Assembly: GCA_020055645.1 (NCBI GenBank)
Contig: JAECZT010000029.1
Span: forward strand, 1-64,000
Direction of reading: 5' to 3'
DNA length: 64,000 nucleotides
DNA from: Tomocerus qinae
Lineage: Eukaryota > Arthropoda > Collembola > Entomobryomorpha > Tomoceridae
Shown: positions 1 through 10,249 of the stretch, piece by piece
How positions within the stretch are numbered: position 1 is the stretch's first letter
How the letters are laid out: each line of letters opens with the position of its first letter
The notes under the pieces: model-generated
Told to the model about the DNA's origin: nothing
The model's input: the letters and a program-made list of their open reading frames with translations, nothing else
Database searches by the model: none
Made by a program: the position numbers and the translations under genes

Positions 1-204
1 CCTTGAAAGGATTCGAGTAGCCTCGAAACAATTCTTGGTAGCTTGAAAGTATCCGAGTTGCCTCTAAGGAATTCGAGTAGCCTCAAGATATTCGAATAGC
101 TTTGAAGTAATTCGAATAACCTTAAAAGAATTCAAGTAGCTTAGAAAGGATTCCAGTAGCCTCGGAAGAATTTGAGTAGCTTCGAAAGTATGCGAGTAGC
201 CTCG

Positions 205-840
205 GATGAATTTAAGTAGCCTCGAAAGAATTCGAGTAACCTTGAATAAATTCGAGTAGCATCGAAAGAAATCAGGCCTCGAACGAACTCAGGTAGCCTC
301 GAAAGAATTCTAGTAGCCTTGAAAGGATTCGAGTAGCCTCGAAACAATTCGAATAACCTCAAAAGAAATCGGGTAGCCCCGAAAAACTTCTTGGTAGCTT
401 GAAAGTATCCGAGTAGCCGCTAAGGAATTAGAGTACCCTCAAGACACTTCGAATAGCTTTGAAAAGCCTTAAAGGAATTCAAGTAGCTTCGAAAGGATTC
501 GAGTAGCCTCGAAAGAATTCGAAATGCTTCGAAAGAATTTGAGTAGCCTCGAAAGGATTCGAATAACCTAAAAAGGTTCCGAGACGCCACTCAACTATTC
601 AATTGTCGTAGAACGAATTTAAGTAGACTCAAAAGAATTAGAGTAGCTTCGAAGGATTTCAAGTAGCCTCAAAATAACTCATGTAGACTCGAACGAACTC
701 AGTTAGCCTCGAAAGAATTCGGGTAGCCACGAAACAATTCTTAGTAGCTTGAAAGTATCCGAGTTGCCCCTAAGGAATTCGAGTACCCTCAAGACACTTC
801 GAATAGCTTTGAAGTAATTCGAATAGCCTTAATAGAAATG
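205..840. repeat. Degenerate, internally deleted copy of the 1,036-bp family 1 unit
   Basis: Landmarks of the 1,036-bp unit reappear in order: AGGCCTCGAACGAACT near 273, the CTTGGTAGCTTGAAAGTATC segment near 390, ACCCTCAAGACACTTCG near 434, the CAATTGTCGTAGAACG segment near 600 and GAACGAACTCAGTTAGCC near 690. Compared with the copies at 1471 and 2507 it lacks about 20 bp near 460 and roughly 190 bp near 630-650, and it has more substitutions. It therefore looks like an older copy. Edges are approximate. Confidence 0.7.
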
Positions 841-1649
841 AAGTAGCTTAGAAAGGATTCCAGTAATCTCGGAAGAATTCGAGTAGCCTCGAAAGAATTC
901 GTGTAGCCTCGAAAGAATTCGAAAAGCTTCGACATTATTCGTGTAGATCCCCAACAAGTCGAGTAGATTTTAAAGAAATGGAGTAGCCTCGCAGGAATTC
1001 GAATAGCATCGAAAGATTTCGAGTAGTCTCGAAAAAATTCGAGTAGCCTCGAAAAAATTCGAGTAGCATTTAAAGAACTCGAGTAGCCTCGAAGGAATTC
1101 GGGTAGCCACGAAACAATTCTAGGTAGCTTGAAAGTATCCGAGTTGCCTCTAAGGAATTCGAATACCCTCAAGACACTTCGAAAAGCTTTGAAGTAATTC
1201 GAATAGTCTTGAAAGAATTTGGGTAGCTTCGTAAGGATTCGAGTAGCCTCGAAAGAATTCAAGTAGCCTCGCAAGAGTTCGAGTAGCTTCGTAAGGATTC
1301 GAGAAGCCTCGAAAGAAATCGAGTAGCCTCGCAAGAGTTCGAGTAGCCTCGGAAGAGTTCGAGTAGCCTCGGAAGAGTTCGAGTAGTCTCGAAAGAATTC
1401 GAGTAGCTTCGAAATAGTTCGAGTAGCCTCGAAAGAATTCGAGTAGCTTCGAAATAGTTCGAGTAGCCTCGAAAGAATTCCAGTAGCCTCGGAAGAATTT
1501 GAGTAGCCTCGAAAGATTTCGAGTAATCTTGAAAAAATTCGAGTAGTATCGAAAGAAATCAGGCCTCGAACCAACTGAGGTAGCCTCGAAAGAATTCTAG
1601 TAGCCTTGAAAGGATTCGAGTAGCCTCGAAACAATTCGAATAACCTCAA
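789..1649 (-). other. 286-codon open frame produced by the 20-mer; probably not a gene
   Basis: The longest open frame in the window. It encodes a 20-residue repeat near LLEFFRGYSNSFEATRILSR, because a 20-bp repeat cycles through all three frames and comes back in phase after 60 bp. The minus strand of the consensus 20-mer has no stop in any frame, so long open frames are expected without selection. Related shorter frames at 141-362 and 2428-2685 begin with the same residues because they sit at the same place in the higher-order copies. I see no promoter, intron boundary, signal peptide or non-repeat domain. Coding is unlikely but not excluded. Confidence 0.85.
840..1470. repeat. Family 1 20-mers without clear 1,036-bp order
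   Basis: Ordinary 20-bp monomers. Near 1107-1200 the CACGAAACAATTCTAGGTAG-type segment is seen again, and from about 1200 to 1470 the monomers become more uniform. Around 1400-1480 a 40-bp dimer repeats (GAGTAGCTTCGAAATAGTTC followed by a consensus monomer). This suggests a recent small expansion inside the older array. Nothing else is visible here. Confidence 0.7.
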
Positions 1650-2506
1650 AAGAATTCGGGTAGCCCTGAAACAATTCTTGGTAGCTTGAAAGTATCCGAG
1701 TAGCCGCTAAGGAATTAGAGTACCCTCAAGACACTTCGAATAGCTTTGAAGCAATACGAAAAGCCTTAAAGGAATTCAAGTAGCTTCGAAAGGATTCGAG
1801 TAGCCTCGAAAGAATTCGAAATGCTTCGAAAGAATTCGAGTAGCGTCGAAAGGATTCGAATAGCCTAAAAAGGTTGCGAGACGCCACGAAACATTTCAAT
1901 TGTCGTAGAACGAATTTGAGTAGACTCAAAAGAATTCTAGTAGCTTCGAAATAATTCCAAAGGCCTTGAACGCTTTTAAGTAGCCACGAAACGATTCTTT
2001 GTTGTTTGAAAGAATCCGAGTTTCCTCGAAGGAATTCGAGCAATCTCGAGACAATTTAAACAGCTTTGAATAAATTCGAATAGCTTCGGAATAATTCAAT
2101 AGGCTTGGGAGAATTGGTATTGCCTCGAAAGAATTCGAGTAGCTTCGAAAGATTTCAAGTAGCCTCAAAAAAACTCGAGTAGCATCGAAATAACTCGTGT
2201 AGCCTCGAACGAACTCAGTTAGCCTCGAAAGAATTCGGGTGGCCACGAAGCAATTCTAAGTGGCTTGAAAGTGTCCGAGTTGCCTCTAAGGAATTCGAGT
2301 ACCCTCAAGACACTTCGAATAGATTTGAAGTAATTCGAATAGCCTTGAAGGAATTCGAGTAGCTTTGTAACGATACGAGTAGCCGCTAAACAATTTGAGT
2401 AGCCTTTAAAGAAATGTAATAGCCTCGCTAGAATTCGAGTAGCCTCGAAAGAATTCGAGCAGCCTTGAAAGAATTCGTGTAGCCTCGAACGAACTCAGTT
2501 AGCCTC
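1471..2506. repeat. Family 1 higher-order unit, copy 1 (1,036 bp)
   Basis: First of two adjacent copies. Every landmark I checked recurs exactly 1,036 bp downstream, for example AGGCCTCGAACCAACTGAGG at 1561 and 2597. The open frames at 1726-2043 and 1926-2246 reappear at 2762-3079 and 2962-3282. The two copies differ at only about ten to a dozen positions seen by eye (for example GTAGCGTCG against GTAGCCTCG, and GAAGCAATTC against GAAACAATTC), so they are roughly 99% alike. Individual 20-mers inside one copy are much more diverged from one another. That is the signature of a higher-order repeat. Confidence 0.9.
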
Positions 2507-3542
2507 GAAAGAATTCCAGTAGCCTCGGAAGAATTTGAGTAGCCTCGAAAGATTTCGAGTAACCTTGAAAAAATTCGAGTAGTATCGAAAGAAATCAGGC
2601 CTCGAACCAACTGAGGTAGCCTCGAAAGAATTCTAGTAGCCTTGAAAGGATTCGAGTAGCCTCGAAACAATTCGAATAACCTCAAAAGAATTCGGGTAGC
2701 CCTGAAACAATTCTTGGTAGCTTGAAAGTATCCGAGTAGCCGCTAAGGAATTAGAGTACCCTCAAGACACTTCGAATAGCTTTGAAGCAATACGAAAAGC
2801 CTTAAAGGAATTCAAGTAGCTTCGAAAGGATTCGAGTAGCCTCGAAAGAATTCGAAATGCTTCGAAAGAATTCGAGTAGCCTCGAAAGGATTCGAATAGC
2901 CTAAAAAGGTTCCGAGACGCCACGAAACATTTCAATTGTCGTAGAACGAATTTAAGTAGACTCAAAAGAATTCTAGTAGCTTCGAAATAATTCCAAAGGC
3001 CTTGAACGCTTTTAAGTAGCCACGAAACGATTCTTTGTTGTTTGAAAGAATCCGAGTTTCCTCGAAGGAATTCGAGCACTCTCGAGACAATTTAAACAGC
3101 TTTGAATAAATTCGAATAGCTTCGGAATAATTCAATAGGCTTGGTAGAATTGGTATTGCCTCGAAAGAATTCGAGTAGCTTCGAAAGATTTCAAGTAGCC
3201 TCAAAAAAACTCGAGTAGCATCGAAATAACTCGTGTAGCCTCGAACGAACTCAGTTAGCCTCGAAAGAATTCGGGTGGCCACGAAACAATTCTAAGTGGC
3301 TTGAAAGTGTCCGAGTTGCCTCTAAGGAATTCGAGTACCCTCAAGACACTTCGAATAGATTTGAAGTAATTCGAATAGCCTTGAAGGAATTCGAGTAGCT
3401 TCGTAACGATACGAGTAGCCGCTAAACAATTTGAGTAGCCTTTAAAGAAATGTAATAGCCTCGCTAGAATTCGAGTAGCCTCGAAAGAATACGAGCAGCC
3501 TTGAAAGAATTCGTGTAGCCTCGAACGAACTCAGTTAGCCTC
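2507..3542. repeat. Family 1 higher-order unit, copy 2 (1,036 bp)
   Basis: Second copy, directly abutting the first. Similarity to copy 1 is lost at about 3550, where TTCGGGTAG stands in place of TTCCAGTAG. The length equals 52 monomers less four bases, so small indels are preserved in both copies. This indicates recent duplication of the whole block. Confidence 0.9.
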
Positions 3543-3915
3543 GAAAGAATTCGGGTAGCCACGAAACAATTCTAGGTAGTTTGAAAGTGTCCGAGTTGCC
3601 TCTAAGGAATTCGAGTACCCTCAAGACACTTCGAATAGATTTAAAGTAATTCGAATAGCCTTGAAGGAATTCGAGTAGATTCGTAATGATTCGAGTAGCC
3701 GCCAAACGATTTGAGTAGACTTTAAAGAAATGTAATAGCCCCGCTAGAATTCGAGTAGCGTCGAAAGAATTCGGGCAGCCTTGAAAGGATTCGAGTAGCC
3801 TCGAAACAATTCGAAAAGCCACGAAACAATTCTAGGTGGCTTGAAAGTGTCCGAGTTGCCTCTAAGGAATTCGAGTACCCTCAAGACGCTTCGAATAGAT
3901 TTGAGGTAATTCGAG
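3543..3915. repeat. Truncated family 1 sub-repeats at the array edge
   Basis: The segment starting CACGAAACAATTCTA occurs near 3280, 3560 and 3820 (spacings 280 and 260 bp). Each time it is followed by TTGAAAGTGTCCGAGTTGCC and ACCCTCAAGAC. These are shortened pieces of the 1,036-bp unit. The last one is cut in mid-monomer at the junction with family 2. Confidence 0.75.
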
Positions 3916-3918
3916 ATT
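3912..3918. other. Junction between satellite family 1 and family 2
   Basis: TTGAGGTAATTCGAG (family 1) runs straight into ATTAAAAAATAATTCTCAAG (family 2, in mid-monomer). The two bases AG fit either side (TTCGAG in family 1, AAAAAGATTAAA in family 2), so the exact point cannot be placed better than two bases. No unique DNA, transposon end or target-site duplication is visible. Confidence 0.85.
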
Positions 3919-4259
3919 AAAAAATAATTCTCAAGAGTTAAAATTCATGATTTAATACTTGTACGAGCCAAAAAGCTTAAAAATAACATTCAACAGTTTT
4001 AATTGATTTTTAAACTTGTACGAGCAAAAAAGTTTAAAAAATAATTTTCAAGAGTTGAAATTCATGATTTAATACTTGTACGTGAAAAAAAGCTTGAAAA
4101 TAACATTCAACAGTTTTTATTATTTTTTAAACTTGTACGAGCCAAAAAGCTTAAAAATAACATTCAACAGTTTTAATTATTTTTTAAACTTGTACGAGCC
4201 AAAAAGCTTAAAAATAACATTCAACAGTTTTAATTATTTTTTAAACTTGTGCCAGCCAA

Positions 4260-4745
4260 AAAGCTTAAAAAATAATTTTCAAGAGTTAAAATTCATGATT
4301 TAATACTTGTACGAGCCAAAAAGCTTAAAAATAACATTCAACAGTTTAAATTATTTTTTAAACTTCTACGAGCCAAAAAGCTTAAAAAATAATTTTCAAG
4401 AGTTAAAATTGATGATTTAATACTTGTACGGGACAAAAAGCTTACAAAATAATTTTCAAGAGTTGAAATTCATAATTTAACACTTGTACGAGACGTAAAA
4501 GTTTAAAAAATGATATTCAAGACTTGAAATTTAAAAATTCATAATTTAACACTTGTACGAGGCGTAAATGTTTAAAAAATGATATTCAAGACTTGAAATT
4601 TAAAAATTCATTATTTAACACTTGTACGAGGCGTAAAAGTTTAAAAAATGATATTCAAGACTTGAAATTTAAAAACTCATTATTTAACACTTGTACGAGG
4701 CGTAAAAGTTGAAAAAATGATATTCAACACTTGAAATTTAAAAAT
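4260..4745 (-). repeat. Inverted copy of the family 2 ordered core
   Basis: Reading the minus strand downward from 4745 gives C, C, C, C, D-like, E, F, G, A. The run includes two uncommon changes: GAG for GAA before the T-run (near 4675) and AAACATTTACG (near 4565). The same two changes occur in the same order on the plus strand at 6783 and 6890. This is therefore a specific inverted duplicate of 6645-7200 and more than generic satellite similarity. Agreement drops beyond about 4255, where the left arm has the GGCTGGCACAAG type of B monomer. Confidence 0.8.
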
Positions 4746-4825
4746 TCATTATTTAACACTTGTACGAGGCGTAAAAGTTTAAAAAATGATATTCAACACT
4801 TGAAATGCTGTAATTCATAATTTAA

Positions 4826-5433
4826 CACTTGTACGAGCCAAAAAGCTTAAAAAATAATTTTCAAGAGTTAAAATTCATGATTTAATACTTGTACGAGCCA
4901 AAAAGCTTAAAAATAACATTCAACACTTTTAATTATTTTTTAAACTTGTACGAGCCAAAAAGATTAAAAAATAATTCTCAAGAGTTAATTTTATGATTTA
5001 ATACTTGTACGAGCCAAAAAGCTTGAAAATAACATTCAACAGTTTTAATTATTTTTTAAACTTGTACGAGCCAAAAAGATTAAAAAATAATTCTCAAGAG
5101 TTAATTTTATGATTTAATACTTGTACGAGCCAAAAAGCTTAAAAATAACATTCAACAGTTTTAATTATTTTTTAAACTTGTACGAGCCAAAAAGATTAAA
5201 AAATAATTCTCAAGAGTTAAAATTCATGATTTAATACTTGTACGAGCCAAAAAGCTTAAAAATAACATTCAACAGTTTTAATTGATTTTTAAACTTGTAC
5301 GAGCAAAAAAGTTTAAAAAATAATTTTCAAGAGTTGAAATTCTTGATTTAATACTTGTACGTGAAAAAAAGCTTGAAAATAACATTCAACAGTTTTAATT
5401 ATTTTTTAAACTTGTACGAGCCAAAAAGCTTAA
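4826..5433 (-). repeat. Local 877-bp-spaced duplication, copy 1
   Basis: The variants CAACACTTTT (4921) and GAAATTCTTGATT (5336) recur exactly 877 bp further on. The block also carries two of the left-arm variants with GAGTTAATTTTATGATT. Its left edge is at the C0/A boundary near 4826 and its right edge is near 5433. Confidence 0.8.
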
Positions 5434-5702
5434 AAAATAATTTTCAAGAGTTAAAATTCATGATTTAATACTTGTACGGGCCAAAAAGCTTAAAAAATAA
5501 TTTTCAAGAGTTGAAATTCATGATTTAATACTTGTACGTGAAAAAAAGCTTGAAAATAACATTGAACAGTTTTAATTATTTTTTAAACTTGTACGAGCCA
5601 AAAAGCTTAAAAAATAATTTTCAAGAGTTAAAATTCATGATTTAATACTTGTACGAGCCAAAAAGCTTAAAAATAACATTCAACAGTTTTAATTAATTTT
5701 TA

Positions 5703-6310
5703 AACTTGTACGAGCCAAAAAGCTTAAAAAATAATTTTCAAGAGTTAAAATTCATGATTTAATACTTGTACGAGCCAAAAAGCTTAAAAATAACATTCAA
5801 CACTTTTAATTATTTTTTAAACTTGTACGAGCCAAAAAGATTAAAAAATAATTCTCAAGAGTTAATTTTATGATTTAATACTTGTACGAGCCAAAAAGCT
5901 TGAAAATAACATTCAACAGTTTTAATTATTTTTTAAACTTGTACGAGCCAAAAAGATTAAAAAATAATTCTCAAGAGTTAATTTTATGATTTAATACTTG
6001 TACGAGCCAAAAAGCTTGAAAATAACATTCAACAGTTTTAATTATTTTTTAAACTTGTACGAGCCAAAAAGATTAAAAAATAATTCTCAAGAGTTAAAAT
6101 TCATGATTTAATACTTGTACGAGCCAAAAAGCTTAAAAATAACATTCAACAGTTTTAATTGATTTTTAAACTTGTACGAGCAAAAAAGTTTAAAAAATAA
6201 TTTTCAAGAGTTGAAATTCTTGATTTAATACTTGTACGTGAAAAAAAGCTTGAAAATAACATTCAACAGTTTTAATTATTTTTTAAACTTGTACGAGCCA
6301 AAAAGCTTAA
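5703..6310 (-). repeat. Local 877-bp-spaced duplication, copy 2
   Basis: Partner of 4826-5433 with the same order of variants. It diverges near 6310, where an AATAACATTC monomer replaces an AAATAATTTTC monomer. About 270 bp of other family 2 monomers (5434-5702) lie between the two similar blocks. Confidence 0.8.
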
Positions 6311-6639
6311 AAATAACATTCAACAGTTTTAATTATTTTTTAAACTTGTGCCAGCCAAAAAGCTTAAAAAATAATTTTCAAGAGTTAAAATTCATGATTT
6401 AATACTTGTACGAGCCAAAAAGCTTAAAAATAACATTCAACAGTTTTAATTATTTTTTAAACTTGTACGGGCCAAAAAGCTTACAAAATAATTTTCAAGA
6501 GTTGAAATTCATGATTTAATACTTGTACGGGCCAAAAAGCTTGAAAATATCGTTCAACAGTTTTAATTATTTTTTAAACTTGTACGAGCCAAAAAGCTTA
6601 AAAAATAATTTTCAAGAGTTGAAATTCATGATTTAATAC

Positions 6640-6647
6640 TTTTCATT
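6640..6647. other. Inversion breakpoint within family 2
   Basis: Left of here the array reads GATTTAATACTT and should continue GTACGAG. Instead it goes into TTCATTTTTAAATTTCAAG, which is the interior of a C monomer in the opposite orientation. The breakpoint therefore lies within about 6641-6645 and cuts both monomers internally. The immediate flanks are not mirror images, so this is not a simple perfect palindrome. Confidence 0.9.
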
Positions 6648-9060
6648 TTTAAATTTCAAGTGTTGAATATCATTTTTTCAACTTTTACGCCTCGTACAAG
6701 TGTTAAATAATGAATTTTTAAATTTCAAGTGTTGAATATCATTTTTTCAACTTTTACGCCTCGTACAAGTGTTAAATAATGAGTTTTTAAATTTCAAGTC
6801 TTGAATATCATTTTTTAAACTTTTACGCCTCGTACAAGTGTTAAATAATGAATTTTTAAATTTCAAGTCTTGAATATCATTTTTTAAACATTTACGCCTC
6901 GTACAAGTGTTAAATTATGAATTTTAAAATTTCAAGTCTTAAATATCATTTTTTAAACTTTTACGTCTCGTACAAGTGTTAAATTATGAATTTCAACTCT
7001 TGAAAATTATTTTGTAAGCTTTTTGTCCCGTACAAGTATTAAATCATCAATTTTAACTCTTGAAAATTATTTTTTAAGCTTTTTGGCTCGTAGAAGTTTA
7101 AAAAATAATTTAAACTGTTGAATGTTATTTTTAAGCTTTTTGGCTCGTACAAGTATTAAATCATGAATTTTAACTCTTGAAAATTATTTTTTAAGCTTTT
7201 TGGCTCGTACAAGTTTAAAAAATAATTAAAACTGTTGAATGTTATTTTCAAGCTATTTTTCACGTACAAGTATTAAATCATGAATTTCAACTCTTGAAAA
7301 TTATTTTTTAAGCTTTTTGGCTCGTACAAGTTTAAAAAAATAATTAAAACTGTTGAATGATATTTTCAAGCTTTTTGGCCCGTACAAGTATTAAATCATG
7401 AATTTCAACTCTTGAAAATTATTTTGTAAGCTTTTTGGCCCGTACAAGTTTAAAAAATAATTAAAACTGTTGAATGTTATTTTCAAGCTTTTTTTCACGT
7501 ACAAGTATTAAATCAAGAATTTCAACTCTTGAAAATTATTTTTTAAACTTTTTTGCTCGTACAAGTTTAAAAATCAATTAAAACTGTTGAATGTTATTTT
7601 TAAGCTTTTTGGCTCGTACAAGTATTAAATCATGAATTTTAACTCTTGAGAATTATTTTTTAATCTTTTTGGCTCGTACAAGTTTAAAAAATAATTAAAA
7701 CTGTTGAATGTTATTTTCAAGCTTTTTTTCACGTACAAGTATTAAATCAAGAATTTCAACTCTTGAAAATTATTTTTTAAACTTTTTTGCTCGTACAAGT
7801 TTAAAAATAATTAAAACTGTTGAATGTTATTTTCAAGCTTTTTTTCACGTACAAGTATTAAATCATGAATTTCAACTCTTGAAAATTATTTTTTAAGCTT
7901 TTTGGCTCGTACAAGTGTTAAATTATGAATTACAGCATTTCAAGTGTTGAATATCATTTTTTAAACTTCTACGCCTCGTACAAGTGTTAAATAATGAATT
8001 TTCAAATTTCAAGTGTTGAATATCCTTTTTTCAACTTTTACGCCTCGTACAAGTGTTAAATAATGAATTTTTAAATTTCAAGTCTTGAATATCATTTTTT
8101 AAACTTTTACGTCTCGTACAAGTGTTAAATTATGAATTTCAACTCTTGAAAATTATTTTGTAAGCTTTTTGTCCCGTACAAGTATTAAATCATCAATTTT
8201 AACTCTTGAAAATTATTTTTTAAGCTTTTTGGCTCGTAGAAGTTTAAAAAATAATTTAAACTGTTGAATGTTATTTTTAAGCTTTTTGGCTCGTACAAGT
8301 ATTAAATCATGAATTTTAACTCTTGAAAATTATTTTTTAAGCTTTTTGGCTCGTACAAGTTTAAAAAATAATTAAAACTGTTGAATGTTATTTTCAAGCT
8401 TTTTTTCACGTACAAGTATTAAATCATGAATTTCAACTCTTGAAAATTATTTTTTAAGCTTTTTGGCTCGTACAAGTTTAAAAAATAATTAAAACTGTTG
8501 AATGATATTTTCAAGCTTTTTGGCCCGTACAAGTATTAAATCATGAATTTCAACTCTTGAAAATTATTTTGTAAGCTTTTTGGCCCGTACAAGTTTAAAA
8601 AATAATTAAAACTGTTGAATGTTATTTTTAAGCTTTTTGGCTCGTACAAGTATTAAATCATGAATTTTAACTCTTGAAAATTATTTTTTAAACTTTTTTG
8701 CTCGTACAAGTTTAAAAATCAATTAAAACTGTTGAATGTTATTTTTAAGCTTTTTGGCTCGTACAAGTATTAAATCATCAATTTTAACTCTTGAAAATTA
8801 TTTTTTAAGCTTTTTGGCTCGTAGAAGTTTAAAAAATAATTTAAACTGTTGAATGTTATTTTTAAGCTTTTTGGCTCGTACAAGTATTAAATCATGAATT
8901 TTAACTCTTGAAAATTATTTTTTAAGCTTTTTGGCTCGTACAAGTGTTAAATTATGAATTACAGCATTTCAAGTGTTGAATATCATTTTTTAAACTTTTA
9001 CGCCTCGTACAAGTGTTAAATAATGAATTTTTAAATTTCAAGTGTTGAATATCATTTTTT
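6645..9060 (+). repeat. Segment P, first copy of the ~22-kb duplication
   Basis: Matches 28790-31200 at an offset of 22,137-22,138 bp. Shared rare variants fix the alignment: GAGTTTTTAAA (6781 and 28919), AAATCAAGAATTTC (7511 and 29649), CTTGAGAATTATT with TTTAATCTTT (7647 and 29784), and GAATATCCTTTTTTCAAC (8018 and 30156). The segment is rich in A/B alternation ending TTTTTTTCACG. Colinearity fades after about 9060. Confidence 0.85.
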
Positions 9061-9229
9061 AAACTTTTACGCCTCGTACAAGTGTTAAATAATGAATTTT
9101 TAAATTTCAAGTCTTGAATATCAATTTTTAAACTTTTACGCCTCGTACAAGTGTTAAATAATGAATTTTTAAATTTCAAGTCTTGAATATCATTTTTTAA
9201 ACTTTTACGCCTCGTACAAGTGTTAAATT

Positions 9230-9600
9230 ATGAATTTTAAAATTTCAAGTCTTGAATATCATTTTTTAAACTTTTACGTCTCGTACAAGTGTTAAATTAT
9301 GAATTTCAACTATTGAAAATTATTTTGTAAGCTTTTTGTCCCGTAAAAGTATTATATCATCAATTTTAACTCTTGAAAATTGTTTTTTAAGCTTTTTGGC
9401 TCGTACAAGTTTAAAAAATAATTAAAACTGTTGAATGTTATTTTTAAGCTTTTTGGCTCGTACAAGTATTAAATCATGAATTTTAACTCTTGAAAATTAT
9501 TTTTTAAGCTTTTTGGCTCGTACAAGTTTAAAAAATGATTAAAACTGTTGAATGTTATTTTCAAGCTTTTTTTCACGTACAAGTATTAAATCATGAATTT
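9230..9600 (+). repeat. Segment shared with 11820-12300
   Basis: The run D, then E with CAACTATTGAAAATTA, then CCCGTAAAAGTATTATATC, then GAAAATTGTTTTTTAAG occurs here and again at about 11820-12000. The combination of three uncommon changes in one order indicates duplication at about 2.6 kb spacing. The remaining monomers to 10250 are ordinary A, B, D, E, F and G types. Confidence 0.7.
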
Positions 9601-10249
9601 TAACTCTTGAAAATTATTTTTTAAGCTTTTTGGCTCGTACAAGTGTTAAATTATAAATTTTAAAATTTCAAGTCTTGAATATCATTTTTTAAACTTTTAC
9701 GTCTCGTACAAGTGTTAAATTATGAATTTCAACTCTTGAAAATTATTTTGTAAGCTTTTTGTCCCGTACAAGTATTAAATCATCAATTTTAACTCTTCAA
9801 AATTATTTTTTAAGCTTTTTGGCTCGTAGAAGTTGAAAAAATTATTTAAACTGTTGAATGTTATTTTTAAGCTTTTTGGCTCGTACAAGTATTAAATCAT
9901 GAATTTTAACTCTTGAAAATTATTTTTTAAGCTTTTTGGCTGGCACAAGTTTAAAAAATAATTAAAACTGTTGAATGTTATTTTTAAGCTTTTTGGCTCG
10001 TACAAGTTTAAAAAATAATTAAAACTGTTGAATGTTATTTTTAAGCTTTTTGGCTCGTACAAGTTTAAAAAATAATAAAAACTGTTGAATGTTATTTTTA
10101 AGCTTTTTGGCTCGTACAAGTATTAAATCATGAATTTGAACTCTTGAAAATTATTTTTTAAGCTTTTTGGCTCGTACAAGTATTAAATTATAAATTAATT
10201 TCAACTCTTGAAAATTATTTTTTAAGCTTTTTGGCTCGTACAAGTGTTA

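Larger units (their letters stand above)
1..3915. repeat. Family 1 satellite: 20-bp tandem array
   Basis: A head-to-tail array of about 195 monomers of 20 bp, consensus near CCTCGAAAGAATTCGAGTAG. The period is read directly, because the TAGCCTCGAAAGAATTCGAG phrase recurs every 20 bases with point changes and occasional indels. Each monomer carries GAATTC or a one-base variant and an imperfect dyad (CTCGAA, four bases, TTCGAG). Consensus GC is about 45%, clearly richer than the family 2 array that follows. The array is open to the left of the window and is cut off at 3915. No gene-like sequence interrupts it. Function is unknown; a heterochromatic satellite is the inference. Confidence 0.95.
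3916..6643 (-). repeat. Family 2 satellite, left arm (reverse orientation)
   Basis: An AT-rich tandem array reading as ACTTGTACGAGCCAAAAAGC followed by the rest of a 57-, 60- or 69-bp monomer. It is the reverse complement of the array right of 6643. It contains one complete ordered core (G-F-E-D-C...C0 reading rightwards, about 4370-4830) and otherwise A/B alternation. A variant with GAGTTAATTTTATGATT occurs four times here (near 4980, 5097, 5857, 5975), and I did not see it in the right arm. Confidence 0.93.

Noticed and set aside
1..3915. CENP-B box (TTCG, four bases, A, two bases, CGGG)
   Set aside because: The closest stretches, GAAAGAATTCGGGTAG, have the spacing off by one base, and no monomer fits the canonical pattern where I checked. 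Family 2 lacks CGGG apart from rare single-base variants.
1..3915. Heat-shock-element array (alternating GAA and TTC blocks)
   Set aside because: GAA and TTC are adjacent or four bases apart; the required two-base gap of alternating 5-bp modules is not kept.
4076..4303. Plus-strand 75-codon open frame
   Set aside because: It is the same triple-B translation as in the right arm, seen on the plus strand only because the array is inverted here.
6640..6660. Perfect palindrome or transposon end at the orientation switch
   Set aside because: The flanks are interiors of different monomer classes and do not mirror each other; no target-site duplication or terminal inverted repeat is visible.
7708..7896. 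Plus-strand 62-codon open frame
   Set aside because: It is a satellite by-product in B/A monomers, with no repeated conservation of this frame at equivalent positions.
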